A stretch of 64,000 bases of DNA from NCBI RefSeq assembly GCF_012184425.1, contig NZ_VTOW01000001.1, positions 1,240,001 through 1,304,000 of the forward strand. The letters run 5' to 3'. The notes beneath the pieces are model-generated. The model was not told where the DNA came from, did no database searches, and saw only the letters and a list, made by a program, of their open reading frames with translations. A program made the translations under genes and the position numbers. Shown here one piece after another: positions 44,754 through 52,837 of this stretch (the stretch's first letter is position 1; each line of letters starts with the position of its first letter). The stretch is from Candidatus Manganitrophus noduliformans. Its GTDB lineage: Bacteria > Nitrospirota > Nitrospiria > SBBL01 > Manganitrophaceae.

Positions 44754-45128
44754 ATGGATAGTTTTATTTTGGCCCTTGAGAATCGAGACGATAAACGGAA
44801 ACATCCCCGGCTTCCGGTGGTCAGCAAAGCGACGCTCCTCTCGGAGCTTCCCTTCGTCAAGGTGATGATTACCAACATGAGCCTTTCCGGTCTTCTTTTT
44901 CATTCCCGTAAGTGGTTGGATTTCGGAAAGACGGTTGCGCTTCAAATCGAGGGACGGTTCCGAAAAGAGGCCTTCCGAGAAGTGGTGACAGGAAAAATCG
45001 TAGCGGTGAATCGAGGCGGCGTCGGCTACTCTTACGGCGTACAATTCGACGAGGTCCTCACCTTGGAGAACCAGCCCTCGCTCTACCGCTATCTTCAAGC
45101 CGGCAAACGCTCCGCAGTCAGAGAGTGA
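44754..45128 (+). CDS. PilZ-domain c-di-GMP-binding protein 1
   Basis: 124 residues from ATG 44754 after a GAAGGAGAAGGAG ribosome-binding site. The c-di-GMP motifs are RKHPR (RxxxR) near residue 15 and NMSLSG (D/NxSxxG) about 30 residues later. A single PilZ domain with short tails; binding of c-di-GMP would switch contacts with a motility or secretion partner. Paralogue of the next gene. Confidence 0.85.
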   Translation: MDSFILALENRDDKRKHPRLPVVSKATLLSELPFVKVMITNMSLSGLLFHSRKWLDFGKTVALQIEGRFRKEAFREVVTGKIVAVNRGGVGYSYGVQFDEVLTLENQPSLYRYLQAGKRSAVRE

Positions 45129-45160
45129 TGTTCCGCTGAGCCGATCCATCGGAGAAGAGG

Positions 45161-45541
45161 ATGCCCAATTTTTTTATCGGAATGGAAGGGCCGGACGCCC
45201 CTTCTCTGGATCAACGAAAGCAGCCCCGCATCGCCTTCTCCGGGAAGGGAAGCGTCATTTTCGGGCCGCGGCCGATCGAGATCACAATCAGCAACATCAG
45301 CCTCTCCGGTCTTCTCTTTCATACGAAGGAGCGGTTTGATCTCGGGAAACTGCTCACCCTTCGGATCATCGGAGAAGAAGAAGGAAAACCGTTTGAAGAG
45401 AAGACGGCCGGAAGAGTCATGGCGGTGCATCGGGGCGATAGCAGCCATTCCTACGGATTGCAGTTTCTCGCTCTCCTGACCGCCGAAAAACAACCCTGCC
45501 TCTTTGCTAAGATCCAACGGGTTCTCCAGAACAAATCGTGA
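45161..45541 (+). CDS. PilZ-domain c-di-GMP-binding protein 2
   Basis: 126 residues. RKQPR near residue 19 and NISLSG match the PilZ ligand motifs. Aligned over its length with the gene 32 bases upstream (SLSGLLFHTKERFDLGK against SLSGLLFHSRKWLDFGK), so the two arose by tandem duplication. N-terminus carries an extra MPNFFIGMEGPDAPS. Confidence 0.85.
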   Translation: MPNFFIGMEGPDAPSLDQRKQPRIAFSGKGSVIFGPRPIEITISNISLSGLLFHTKERFDLGKLLTLRIIGEEEGKPFEEKTAGRVMAVHRGDSSHSYGLQFLALLTAEKQPCLFAKIQRVLQNKS

Positions 45542-45602
45542 CGTCAAGCCCTGCCTCACCAACACCCCGTCCCTTCCAAGAAACGTTGCAGCGGAGACCG
45601 GC

Positions 45603-45631
45603 TTGCCGGGGCCGGTCTCCTGTGTTAGACT
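45603..45631 (+). promoter_or_regulatory. possible promoter
   Basis: TTGCCG (45603-45608), 17 bases, TAGACT (45626-45631), before the acyl-CoA ligase gene. Confidence 0.3.
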
Positions 45632-45676
45632 CGCGCCAGGATCAAACCAGGTCCACCTAAACCATCGACCGGCTGA

Positions 45677-47221
45677 ATGATGGCCATTCCCGATCCGCTT
45701 CGCTCCATCCCCGCCCTTCTCCGCCGGCAGGCGGAGCGCTTTCCCAATAAAGTCTTTCTTTTCTTCAAAGAGCAGGAGGTCACTTACCGCCAGCTTGATG
45801 AGCGGACCGAGCGGATCGCCGAGAATCTCGCCCGGTTCCAAATCCGGCCGGGGGAGAAGGTCGCCCTTTTCCTTCCAAACATGCCGGAATTTCTCTTCGC
45901 CTTTTTCGGGACGTTGAAGCTCGGGGCGGTGGCGGTGCCGATCAACACGCAATTGAAGGGTGAAGAGGCCGCCTATATTCTTCGGAACTCCGAAAGCCGC
46001 GTCTTGATCACCACCCCTACGCTTTATTCCGTTATCGCGCCGAAGCGGTCCGGGCTGCCGACGTTGGAGCAGGTTTTTCTGGTCGGTGAGCGGGCAGGCA
46101 AGGGAAGAGTCTTCTCCTCTCTTTATGTGGCCGGCGGCTCGCCGTTGCAGATCGATCTCCGACCGGACGATCCGGCGGCGCTGATCTACACCTCCGGGAC
46201 GACCGGATCGCCAAAGGGGGTGATCCTGACCCATTGGAATTATCTCTCCAACGTGGCGCAGTTCGTTCGGCCGACGCAGATGACCGAGCAGGACCGCTTC
46301 CTCTGCATCCTTCCCCTCTTCCATGTCAACGGCCAGGTCGTGACGACGTTGGGTCCTCTTTTCATCGGGGGGAGCATGGTCCTGATGGAAAGGTTCTCGC
46401 CGAAAGACTTCTTCATTTACCTGGAGCGATTTCGCGCAACCGCCTTCTCCGGTGTTCCGACGATCTATGCGATTCTCCTCCACGCCGAGGAGACGAAAGC
46501 GCATGACCTCTCATCGCTTCGTTTCTGTATTTGCGGGGCGGCGCCGATGCCCGTGGAGCTCTTTGAAAAGTTCGAGGAGAAATTCCGTGCGTTCATTCTG
46601 GAGGGGTATGGACTGTCGGAAGGAACCTGCGTCTCCTCGGTCAATCCCTTGGGGGGCCTGCGAAAGATCGGCTCGATCGGCCTTCCCCTTCCGGACCAGG
46701 AGATGACGGTCATGAATGACCGTGACGAGGAGGCGCCGGTGGGGGAGGTCGGCGAGATTGTTGTCCGAGGCGAGAATGTCATGGCAGGTTATTTCAAGAA
46801 TCCGGCGGCGACCGAAGAAGCGCTGCGCGGCGGCCGGCTCCACACGGGCGATCTCGGCTATCGTGACGAGGAGGGATTTTTCTTCATCGTCGGCCGGAAG
46901 AAGGAGATGATCCTCCGGGGAGGGGAGAATATCTATCCGAAAGAGATCGAGGAGCGGCTTTATCGGCATCCGGATGTCTTGGAGGCGGCGGTGGTCGGGC
47001 TGCCTGATCCGGTGTGGGGAGAAGAGGTGGCCGCCTTCATCATCCCGAAACCGGATGTCTCATCAACCGCCGAAACGATCATCGCGTATTGCCGGGAACA
47101 CCTGGCCCGATTTAAATGTCCCAAGGAGGTGATCTTCATGGACGCTTTTCCAAAGACGGCAACCGGAAAGATCCAGAAGGGGAAACTGAGAGAAACCTAT
47201 CTCCAACGGGAAGAAAAATGA
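45677..47221 (+). CDS. long-chain acyl-CoA ligase (AMP-binding)
   Basis: 514 residues. ALIYTSGTTGSPKGVILTH is the P-loop, ILEGYGLSEGT the adenylate motif, LHTGDLGYRDEEGFFFIVGRKKEMI the hinge, and PKTATGKIQKG has the catalytic Lys. Activates a carboxylic acid with ATP to acyl-AMP and then acyl-CoA. The size matches FadD-like ligases. Its stop overlaps the MaoC start (ATGA), so the acyl-CoA it makes may feed that hydratase. Confidence 0.92.
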   Translation: MMAIPDPLRSIPALLRRQAERFPNKVFLFFKEQEVTYRQLDERTERIAENLARFQIRPGEKVALFLPNMPEFLFAFFGTLKLGAVAVPINTQLKGEEAAYILRNSESRVLITTPTLYSVIAPKRSGLPTLEQVFLVGERAGKGRVFSSLYVAGGSPLQIDLRPDDPAALIYTSGTTGSPKGVILTHWNYLSNVAQFVRPTQMTEQDRFLCILPLFHVNGQVVTTLGPLFIGGSMVLMERFSPKDFFIYLERFRATAFSGVPTIYAILLHAEETKAHDLSSLRFCICGAAPMPVELFEKFEEKFRAFILEGYGLSEGTCVSSVNPLGGLRKIGSIGLPLPDQEMTVMNDRDEEAPVGEVGEIVVRGENVMAGYFKNPAATEEALRGGRLHTGDLGYRDEEGFFFIVGRKKEMILRGGENIYPKEIEERLYRHPDVLEAAVVGLPDPVWGEEVAAFIIPKPDVSSTAETIIAYCREHLARFKCPKEVIFMDAFPKTATGKIQKGKLRETYLQREEK

Positions 47222-47685
47222 CCCGCCGGTTCTTTGATGATTTTGAAGTGGGGGAGAGGTTTACCACCGAGGCGCGAACAATCACCGAGAACGATATTGT
47301 TCAGTTCGCCGATCTCTCGGGAGATCACCACCGGCTCCACCTCGACGAAGCGTATGCGAAGAAGACCCCCTTCGGCGGACGGATTGCGCATGGGTTGCTG
47401 GGGCTTTCGATCGCATCGGGTCTCTGGGTACGGCTCGGTCTTTTAGAAGAGGGCGTCATCGCCTTTCTCGGCTTGGCGTGGAAGTTCATCGCGCCGGTCC
47501 GGATCGGTGATGCCGTGCATGCCGATGTCATCGTGAAGGAGAAGAGACCGAGCCGCAAGCCCGATCGGGGCATCCTGACCCTGGAGGCGGCGGTTCTCAA
47601 TCAACGGAATGAAACGGTGCAAGAGGGGAGCTGGACCCTTCTCTTGAAGCGAAGGCAAGAAAAGCGATCATCTCGAAGCGTTTAA
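47218..47685 (+). CDS. MaoC-type enoyl-CoA hydratase
   Basis: 155 residues from ATG 47218. Hot-dog fold with hydratase 2 motif: ITENDIVQFADLSGDHHRLHLDEAYA carries the Asp-His dyad, and FGGRIAHGLL follows. Expected reaction: (R)-specific hydration of enoyl-CoA. Coupled to the acyl-CoA ligase; the thiolase-DUF35 pair 2.2 kb upstream may belong to the same pathway. Confidence 0.88.
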   Translation: MTRRFFDDFEVGERFTTEARTITENDIVQFADLSGDHHRLHLDEAYAKKTPFGGRIAHGLLGLSIASGLWVRLGLLEEGVIAFLGLAWKFIAPVRIGDAVHADVIVKEKRPSRKPDRGILTLEAAVLNQRNETVQEGSWTLLLKRRQEKRSSRSV

Positions 47686-47712
47686 AGGTTCAGTTGATAA
47701 CCGACCGCTGCG

Positions 47713-48219
47713 TCAGATCGCGTCTTCGACAATCCAGAAAAAGTGATTCGGAAAGATTTTTGCCAGAAAGAGATTCTTGTCCTTGTCGTGATCGAAGATG
47801 CGCCGATCGAGGAGATGGTTTGCGAAGCGGTTGTGAAAAATCCGGAGGTGTTCTTGACCCGGCCTTCCCTCCAGCAGAGCGATTGCGCTCAGCTCCGGAA
47901 AGTGTCCCTCCTGAAGGGCTTCCTGAAGGTAGCGGTGTTCCAGACCGGGCAGGCCCCCCTTGTGGAGAACCGGCATGAAAGGGGTTTTCTCCTTCTTGAA
48001 CTGTTTCGACCGTTTTTGAGCCTCTTTCAGTTTTTCCCGGATTTCCGTGGAGGCATCGTATTCGAGGACCACTGCAAAGAGCTTCCCGAACGGGCTTTCG
48101 ATCAGGTAGTCGGAGGGGGCCTTTTTTGTTTTCGATGTTCCCTTGTAGCGGAGAGAGAATCGTTTTAGATAATCCTGAAATGAGGACTCACCTGTTCTTT
48201 TTTCCTTTACTGCCTGCAT
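47713..48219 (-). CDS. hypothetical protein overlapping lexA
   Basis: 168 residues, not recognised. Mostly charged, with a lysine-rich middle (REKLKEAQKRSKQFKKEKTPF) and a C-terminus rich in His and Phe (IFPNHFFWIVEDAI). No membrane segment. It overlaps the 3' end of lexA by 32 bases in another frame and would be translated from the lexA mRNA, so it may be SOS-controlled. Confidence 0.6.
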   Translation of the reverse strand: MQAVKEKRTGESSFQDYLKRFSLRYKGTSKTKKAPSDYLIESPFGKLFAVVLEYDASTEIREKLKEAQKRSKQFKKEKTPFMPVLHKGGLPGLEHRYLQEALQEGHFPELSAIALLEGRPGQEHLRIFHNRFANHLLDRRIFDHDKDKNLFLAKIFPNHFFWIVEDAI

Positions 48220-48829
48220 CCACCATCCTTAATACGGCGACCACTCTTCCCAAAACCTGAACCGATTGATCCTGTCGAACGATGATCGGTTTCATCTCGG
48301 GATGGGCGGGAGATAAAATGATTTCTTTCTTTCTCTTCGTAAAATACTTGAGCGTCGCCTCTCCGTCGACAAGCACCACCGCCATCTCCCCATTTTCCAC
48401 GGTTTGCTCTTTTTGCACCACCACGTAATCTCCGTCGACGATGTGGGCGTCGATCATGCTCTCCCCCTTCACCCGAAGGACGAACGCCGATTCCCGGGCG
48501 GCGATCATCGAATCGAGCAAGAGCTCTCCCTCCATGTTTTCTTCGGAGAGAAGGGGAAGCCCGGCATGGACTCCGCCGAGAATCGGAAGAAGGCGGCCCT
48601 GTCGAGGGGGAGGGGTTTTAATGCGGATCGCTCGCGGTTGTCCGGGGAGACGTTGAATGACCCCTTTACGGACGAGGGTGTCGAGATGTCTCTTGACCCC
48701 CATCGGTCCGGCCAGCCTGAAATGCCGCGCGATTTCACGGAGGGTCGGCGGAAACCCGTGTTCATCCAGGAAGCGTCGTAGATACTGATAGATCGCTTGC
48801 TGTCGTTTTGTAAGAGCGGCTCCCGCCAT
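48188..48829 (-). CDS. lexA: LexA repressor
   Basis: 213 residues from ATG 48829. Upstream frame to 48916 is rejected because it would contain the promoter and operator. Winged-helix DNA-binding domain (TKRQQAIYQYLRRF, PPTLREIARHF), Ala89-Gly90 self-cleavage bond in GGVHAGLP, catalytic Ser124 (GESM) and Lys161 (TLKYF). Represses DNA damage genes until RecA filaments trigger cleavage. The recognition helix (GPMGVKRHLDTL) differs from E. coli LexA, in line with the unusual palindrome at its promoter. Confidence 0.93.
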   Translation of the reverse strand: MAGAALTKRQQAIYQYLRRFLDEHGFPPTLREIARHFRLAGPMGVKRHLDTLVRKGVIQRLPGQPRAIRIKTPPPRQGRLLPILGGVHAGLPLLSEENMEGELLLDSMIAARESAFVLRVKGESMIDAHIVDGDYVVVQKEQTVENGEMAVVLVDGEATLKYFTKRKKEIILSPAHPEMKPIIVRQDQSVQVLGRVVAVLRMVDAGSKGKKNR

Positions 48830-48843
48830 TCCGTCCCCCGGAA

Positions 48844-48859
48844 GTCTACAAGTGTAGAC
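48844..48859 (-). promoter_or_regulatory. palindromic operator, candidate SOS box
   Basis: GTCTACA-AG-TGTAGAC: a perfect 7-base inverted repeat with a 2-base spacer, between the lexA promoter and its start codon. It matches neither the E. coli CTGT-N8-ACAG box nor the Bacillus type. Confidence 0.65.
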
Positions 48860-48875
48860 CTCCCGCGCGATCCTC

Positions 48876-48904
48876 ATCGTAATCATTTTTTCATTCCTTG
48901 TCAA
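48876..48904 (-). promoter_or_regulatory. lexA: lexA promoter
   Basis: On the minus strand TTGACA (48904-48899), 17 bases, TACGAT (48881-48876). The palindrome lies just downstream, where repressor would block initiation or early elongation. Confidence 0.6.
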
Positions 48905-48971
48905 GGCGGAGTTCACCTCGGATCACCCGCTTCGCGTGAACCCTTAAGTTGTTATCACATGCTCGGTTTCG

Positions 48972-48999
48972 TTGACAAAAAACCCTTTTGTGTTATCCT
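48972..48999 (+). promoter_or_regulatory. sigma-70 type promoter
   Basis: TTGACA (48972-48977), 16 bases, TATCCT (48994-48999), 20 bases before the receiver gene. Confidence 0.6.
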
Positions 49000-49019
49000 T
49001 TTTCCACCCGGAGCAGCCG

Positions 49020-49388
49020 ATGAAGAAGATCTTAATCGCCGACGATGAAGTCCCGATCCGCCTCCTCATTCACAGCACTCTGGAAAGCGAGGAATACCAC
49101 ATCATTGAATCCGAGAACGGTCCCGACACAGTCGCAAAGTGCTTAGAGGAAAGACCGGATCTTCTGATCCTCGATTTAATGATGCCGGGGATCAGCGGAG
49201 AAGAGGTTTGCAAAAAGGTTCGGTCGGATCTTCGGACCAAGGCGATCCCCATCATTATCTTGACCGGTAGGGGGAAGCTTTCGGAGAACGAAGCAAAGAG
49301 CTTCGATGCAAATGTCTACCTCACCAAACCCTTCAGCCCTCTTGAACTCCTCGACTGCGTCAGCAAGATCTTAACCCGAAAAAAATGA
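49020..49388 (+). CDS. single-domain response regulator
   Basis: 122 residues from ATG 49020; 16 upstream in-frame codons lie over the promoter and are excluded. Receiver domain with D9/D10 (IADDE), phospho-acceptor D52 (LILDLMMPG), Thr in ILTGRG and Lys in YLTKPFSP. The stop overlaps the HD-GYP gene start (ATGA). Together they equal a split RpfG-type receiver-HD-GYP protein, so the receiver likely controls that phosphodiesterase. Confidence 0.92.
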   Translation: MKKILIADDEVPIRLLIHSTLESEEYHIIESENGPDTVAKCLEERPDLLILDLMMPGISGEEVCKKVRSDLRTKAIPIIILTGRGKLSENEAKSFDANVYLTKPFSPLELLDCVSKILTRKK

Positions 49389-50260
49389 TGGACTTCATCC
49401 CCAGTCAAAGACCAGGCGAATCGAGGGAGCTCTCTTCCGTCGATCGAGATCTGGAGCGATACCTTCGGGAAGAATTTGGTTATTCCGGAACGCAGCTCGC
49501 CTATGTTCTCCGAGATCTGAAGATTCTTCTTAAGAGAGAAAAACTCAAGACGCGAGAGTTGGAGACGGCGTACCAACAGATGTTGCGGTATGCTGAAGAT
49601 CTTCGGAAGAGCTATCTGCATGAACGCCGGCAGAGAGAACAGCTCATCCAGAGCCAAAGAGCGACCGCCATCACGCTCGCCAAGGCGATCGAGAAGCGCG
49701 ACCGCTACACCGGCGGGCATACCGACCGGGTGACCGAATATGCGAAGCTCACGGCAAAGCTACTCGATTGGCCGGAGGAACGATTGGCGGTGCTGGAGCT
49801 GGCCGGGCATCTCCATGACGTCGGGAAGATCGGCGTCCCCGATGCCGTTCTCAATAAGCCCGGAAAGCTGACGGTCGAGGAGTTCGAGATGATGAAGGCC
49901 CATCCGGAGATCGGCGAGCAAATTATCCGCGGGATCGATTTTCTGGAAGCGCTGGTTCCGTATGTCCTCTATCATCACGAGCGGTATGATGGAAAGGGAT
50001 ACCCGAAGGGGCTCTCCGGCGAGGCGATTCCGATCGAAGGAAGACTGTTGGCCGTCTCCGATACCTTTGATGCGATGACGAGCAGCCGTCCCTACCGCAA
50101 GCAGCTCGATCCCGAGCGCGCCATTGAGGAGATCAAACGTTGCTCGGGGACCCAGTTCGATCCGAACATCGTCGTCGTTTTCTTGGAAATTTGGAGGGCC
50201 GGCTTACTCGACCCGATCCTTCTCGGAACCTCCCCCCTTCCTCCCGATCCCGCTTCTTAA
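49385..50260 (+). CDS. HD-GYP c-di-GMP phosphodiesterase
   Basis: 291 residues. Coiled-coil-like N-terminus (about 20-90, LKREKLKTRELETAYQQM) then HD-GYP domain: GGHTDRV, HLHDVGKIGVPDAVLNKPG, HHERYDGKGYP and DTFDAMTSSRPYR. These are the metal and GYP motifs of enzymes cleaving c-di-GMP to pGpG/GMP. It is the likely c-di-GMP turnover partner for the two PilZ receptors encoded at 44754 and 45161. Confidence 0.92.
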   Translation: MMDFIPSQRPGESRELSSVDRDLERYLREEFGYSGTQLAYVLRDLKILLKREKLKTRELETAYQQMLRYAEDLRKSYLHERRQREQLIQSQRATAITLAKAIEKRDRYTGGHTDRVTEYAKLTAKLLDWPEERLAVLELAGHLHDVGKIGVPDAVLNKPGKLTVEEFEMMKAHPEIGEQIIRGIDFLEALVPYVLYHHERYDGKGYPKGLSGEAIPIEGRLLAVSDTFDAMTSSRPYRKQLDPERAIEEIKRCSGTQFDPNIVVVFLEIWRAGLLDPILLGTSPLPPDPAS

Positions 50261-50384
50261 TTGAGATTTCCGTTTCGAAAATCGCGATCGTCTTGTCAAT
50301 ATCCCACTGTGGTAACTCAAAAGGGACCCGAAAGTTGCAACCGCCATTTCCATCCCTGAACGAACCTCAAGCAGGTCAAATTCC

Positions 50385-50414
50385 TTGACAATCGAAACGG
50401 CGACCTGATAACCT
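50385..50414 (+). promoter_or_regulatory. possible promoter of the folate operon
   Basis: TTGACA (50385-50390), 18 bases, TAACCT (50409-50414), 24 bases before the GTG start. Confidence 0.45.
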
Positions 50415-50438
50415 GAAAAACGGGCAGAGGTTGCGAAT

Positions 50439-51047
50439 GTGGGCCATTTTACGGATAAAAAGGAGATTCGGGCCGGTTTTCTTCTCCAGAGAAAGGCGCT
50501 CTCCTCCGAGGAATGTCGGCTTAAAAGTGGGGAGATCGCAAAGCGATTTTTGGCTTCCTCCGAATTCAACGCGGCGCAGACGATCCATTTCTATTTGGCC
50601 ATGGCTGCGGAGGTTCAGACCGACGAGATGATCCGGGAGGCGCTCCGTATGAAGAAGCGGGTTGTGGTCCCGCTCGTTCAACCGGAGACAAAGTCGTTGG
50701 CCCTTTCGGAGTTGATCGAACTTCATCCCTCCAAGTTGCAGCCCGGTCCTTATGGCATTTCCGAACCGCGGCTCGAATACCGGAAAAAGGTCGATCCGAA
50801 GGAGGTCGAACTGTGGGTCGTTCCGGGAGTGGCTTTCGATGAGACGGGGAATCGGCTGGGGTTCGGGGGGGGGTATTATGATCGGCTTCTTTCTTCGGCA
50901 AGGGGGAGGAAAGTCGGGATGGCGTTTGAGTTTCAGGTGCTCAATCAGCTTCCAATTGAAGAGACCGATCATCCGGTTGATCTGATCATGACAGAAAAAA
51001 GAACGATATACATTCAGGGAGACGAAAGTGCCGGCGAAACGAATTGA
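50439..51047 (+). CDS. fthC: 5-formyltetrahydrofolate cyclo-ligase
   Basis: 202 residues from GTG 50439 (AGAGG eight bases upstream). Typical ends: [16 protein letters not shown] for nucleotide binding at the N-terminus and [11 protein letters not shown] near 140. ATP-dependent conversion of 5-formyl-THF to 5,10-methenyl-THF, returning a dead-end folate to the one-carbon pool. First gene of a folate operon; overlaps folD by 20 bases. Confidence 0.93.
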   Translation: MGHFTDKKEIRAGFLLQRKALSSEECRLKSGEIAKRFLASSEFNAAQTIHFYLAMAAEVQTDEMIREALRMKKRVVVPLVQPETKSLALSELIELHPSKLQPGPYGISEPRLEYRKKVDPKEVELWVVPGVAFDETGNRLGFGGGYYDRLLSSARGRKVGMAFEFQVLNQLPIEETDHPVDLIMTEKRTIYIQGDESAGETN

Positions 51048-51882
51048 CGGAAAGGCGATTGCGCAGGAAGTCCGCGCCCGGGTGAAGACCGAGGTCGAAA
51101 AGCTCGGTCCGAGCGATCGGCCCGGATTGGCGGCGGTCCTGGTGGGAGAAAATCCCGCGTCGAAAATTTACGTTCGAAACAAACGAAAGGCCTGTGAAGA
51201 GGTCGGGATTTATTCGGAAGAGCATCATCTTCCCGAGGAGACCACGGAGGCCGAGGTGCTCTCTCTGGTCGAGCGCCTCAATCAAGATCCGAAAATTCAC
51301 GGCATCTTGGTTCAGCTTCCCCTGCCGAAGCAGATCAACGAGCGCAAGGTGCTCGATACGGTGATTCCGGAGAAAGATGTCGACGGGTTCCATTATATCA
51401 ATGTCGGGAAATTGGTGGCCAACGAGAAGGGGTTCGTCCCCTGCACGCCCCTCGGCATCATCGAGCTTCTCCTTGCTTCTAAAGTTGAGATCGCCGGAGC
51501 GCATGCGGTCGTCGTGGGACGAAGCAATATCGTCGGAAAACCGGCGGCGCTGCTCCTGCTTCATCACCATGCCACGGTGACGATCTGCCATTCGAAGACG
51601 AAAAATTTGCCCGAAGTCTGCCGCCAGGCCGATATCCTGATCGCGGCGATCGGCAAGCCGCAATTTGTAAAAAAAGAAATGGTGAAAGAGGGCGCGGTGG
51701 TGATTGATGTCGGGATCAATCGCCTTCCGGACGGCCGGATCGTCGGCGATGTCGATTTTGATCCGGTCCAGGAGCGGGCCGGGGCGATCACGCCGGTGCC
51801 GGGCGGGGTTGGTCCGATGACGATCGCCATGCTTCTTTTAAATACCCTTCAGTCTGCGAAGTGGAAGAAAGAAAAAGCGTGA
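51028..51882 (+). CDS. folD: methylenetetrahydrofolate dehydrogenase/cyclohydrolase
   Basis: 284 residues from GTG 51028. [14 protein letters not shown] contains the catalytic Tyr/Lys pair, GILVQLPLP and PCTPLGI are signatures, and [16 protein letters not shown] is the NADP site. Interconverts 5,10-methylene-, 5,10-methenyl- and 10-formyl-THF. Its product feeds metF and panB downstream. Confidence 0.96.
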   Translation: MPAKRIDGKAIAQEVRARVKTEVEKLGPSDRPGLAAVLVGENPASKIYVRNKRKACEEVGIYSEEHHLPEETTEAEVLSLVERLNQDPKIHGILVQLPLPKQINERKVLDTVIPEKDVDGFHYINVGKLVANEKGFVPCTPLGIIELLLASKVEIAGAHAVVVGRSNIVGKPAALLLLHHHATVTICHSKTKNLPEVCRQADILIAAIGKPQFVKKEMVKEGAVVIDVGINRLPDGRIVGDVDFDPVQERAGAITPVPGGVGPMTIAMLLLNTLQSAKWKKEKA

Positions 51883-51916
51883 GGGGAGACGCGGTCGGAG
51901 AAAGGCAAAGGGCTTT

Positions 51917-52837
51917 ATGAAGACGCTCAGAGACGCGCTGGAATCGGGAGAGTTTATTTTAACGGCGGAGTGTTTGCCGCCGAAGGGAACCGACATTGCC
52001 GAGTTCTGCAGTCACGCGCGGCGGCTCTTGGGAAAGGTCCATGCGGTCAACGTAAACGATAATCCGGCGGCGACACTGCACGCCAGCCCGCTGGCGCTCA
52101 GCAAGGTCCTCCTCGATATGGGGCACGATCCGATCTGCCAGATCACCGGCCGCGATCGGAATCGGCTCGCCATCCAGTCCGATCTACTCGGTTTACATAT
52201 TCTCGATATTCGAAATGTCCTCTGCCTGACGGGCGACGATATCACCCTGGGGAATCAGAAAGAGGGAAAAGCGGTTTTTGATCTCGAATCGGTTGAGATC
52301 CTCCAGGTGGTCCGCAGCCTCAATGAAGGAAAGGAGATGACCGGGAAGCCGATCCAGGGGGCGACCGCTCTTCTTCCGGGGGCGGCGGTTTCGCCGGAAG
52401 CGGAACCGTTGGAGCCGGCGTTGATGCAGTTCGGAAAAAAGGTCGAGGCCGGCGCCCGATTTTTCCAAACCCAAGCGGTCTTTCAGCCTGACCGTTTCGA
52501 ACGATTTATGGCGCAGGCTCGGAAGTCGAACGTCAACATTCTCGCCGGTGTTCTCCTCCTCCGCTCTCTCAAGATGGCTCGTTATGTGACGGAGCATCTC
52601 GGGATCTTCGTGCCGGAGCGCTTTGTCCAAAAGCTGGAGCGGGCTGGAAAAGAGGGAGAACTGGAGGTAGGGATCGAAATTGCGCTTGGACTGATCGAGG
52701 CGATCCGAGGGAAATGCGACGGGATTCATCTGATGGCGATCGGCGCCGAGGAGCAGATCCCGGTGATCTTGGAACGGGCGGGGCTTTTGCCCAAAGGTCC
52801 CGGGTTAAAAAAGGCCGCCGGAGGAGCGGATGGATAA
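51917..52837 (+). CDS. metF: methylenetetrahydrofolate reductase-type protein
   Basis: 306 residues of the MetF TIM-barrel family. It starts ILTAECLPPKGTD, where the acidic active residue is expected; QITGRDRNRLAIQSDLLG and NVLCLTGDD are characteristic, as is FFQTQAVF. The family reduces methylene-THF to methyl-THF with FAD; this shorter version lacks an obvious NADH domain beyond the barrel, as usual. Overlaps panB by eight bases. Confidence 0.92.
   Translation: MKTLRDALESGEFILTAECLPPKGTDIAEFCSHARRLLGKVHAVNVNDNPAATLHASPLALSKVLLDMGHDPICQITGRDRNRLAIQSDLLGLHILDIRNVLCLTGDDITLGNQKEGKAVFDLESVEILQVVRSLNEGKEMTGKPIQGATALLPGAAVSPEAEPLEPALMQFGKKVEAGARFFQTQAVFQPDRFERFMAQARKSNVNILAGVLLLRSLKMARYVTEHLGIFVPERFVQKLERAGKEGELEVGIEIALGLIEAIRGKCDGIHLMAIGAEEQIPVILERAGLLPKGPGLKKAAGGADG

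Noticed and set aside
45095-46504. 469-residue minus-strand frame
   Set aside because: Antisense of PilZ and acyl-CoA ligase genes, both with intact family motifs.
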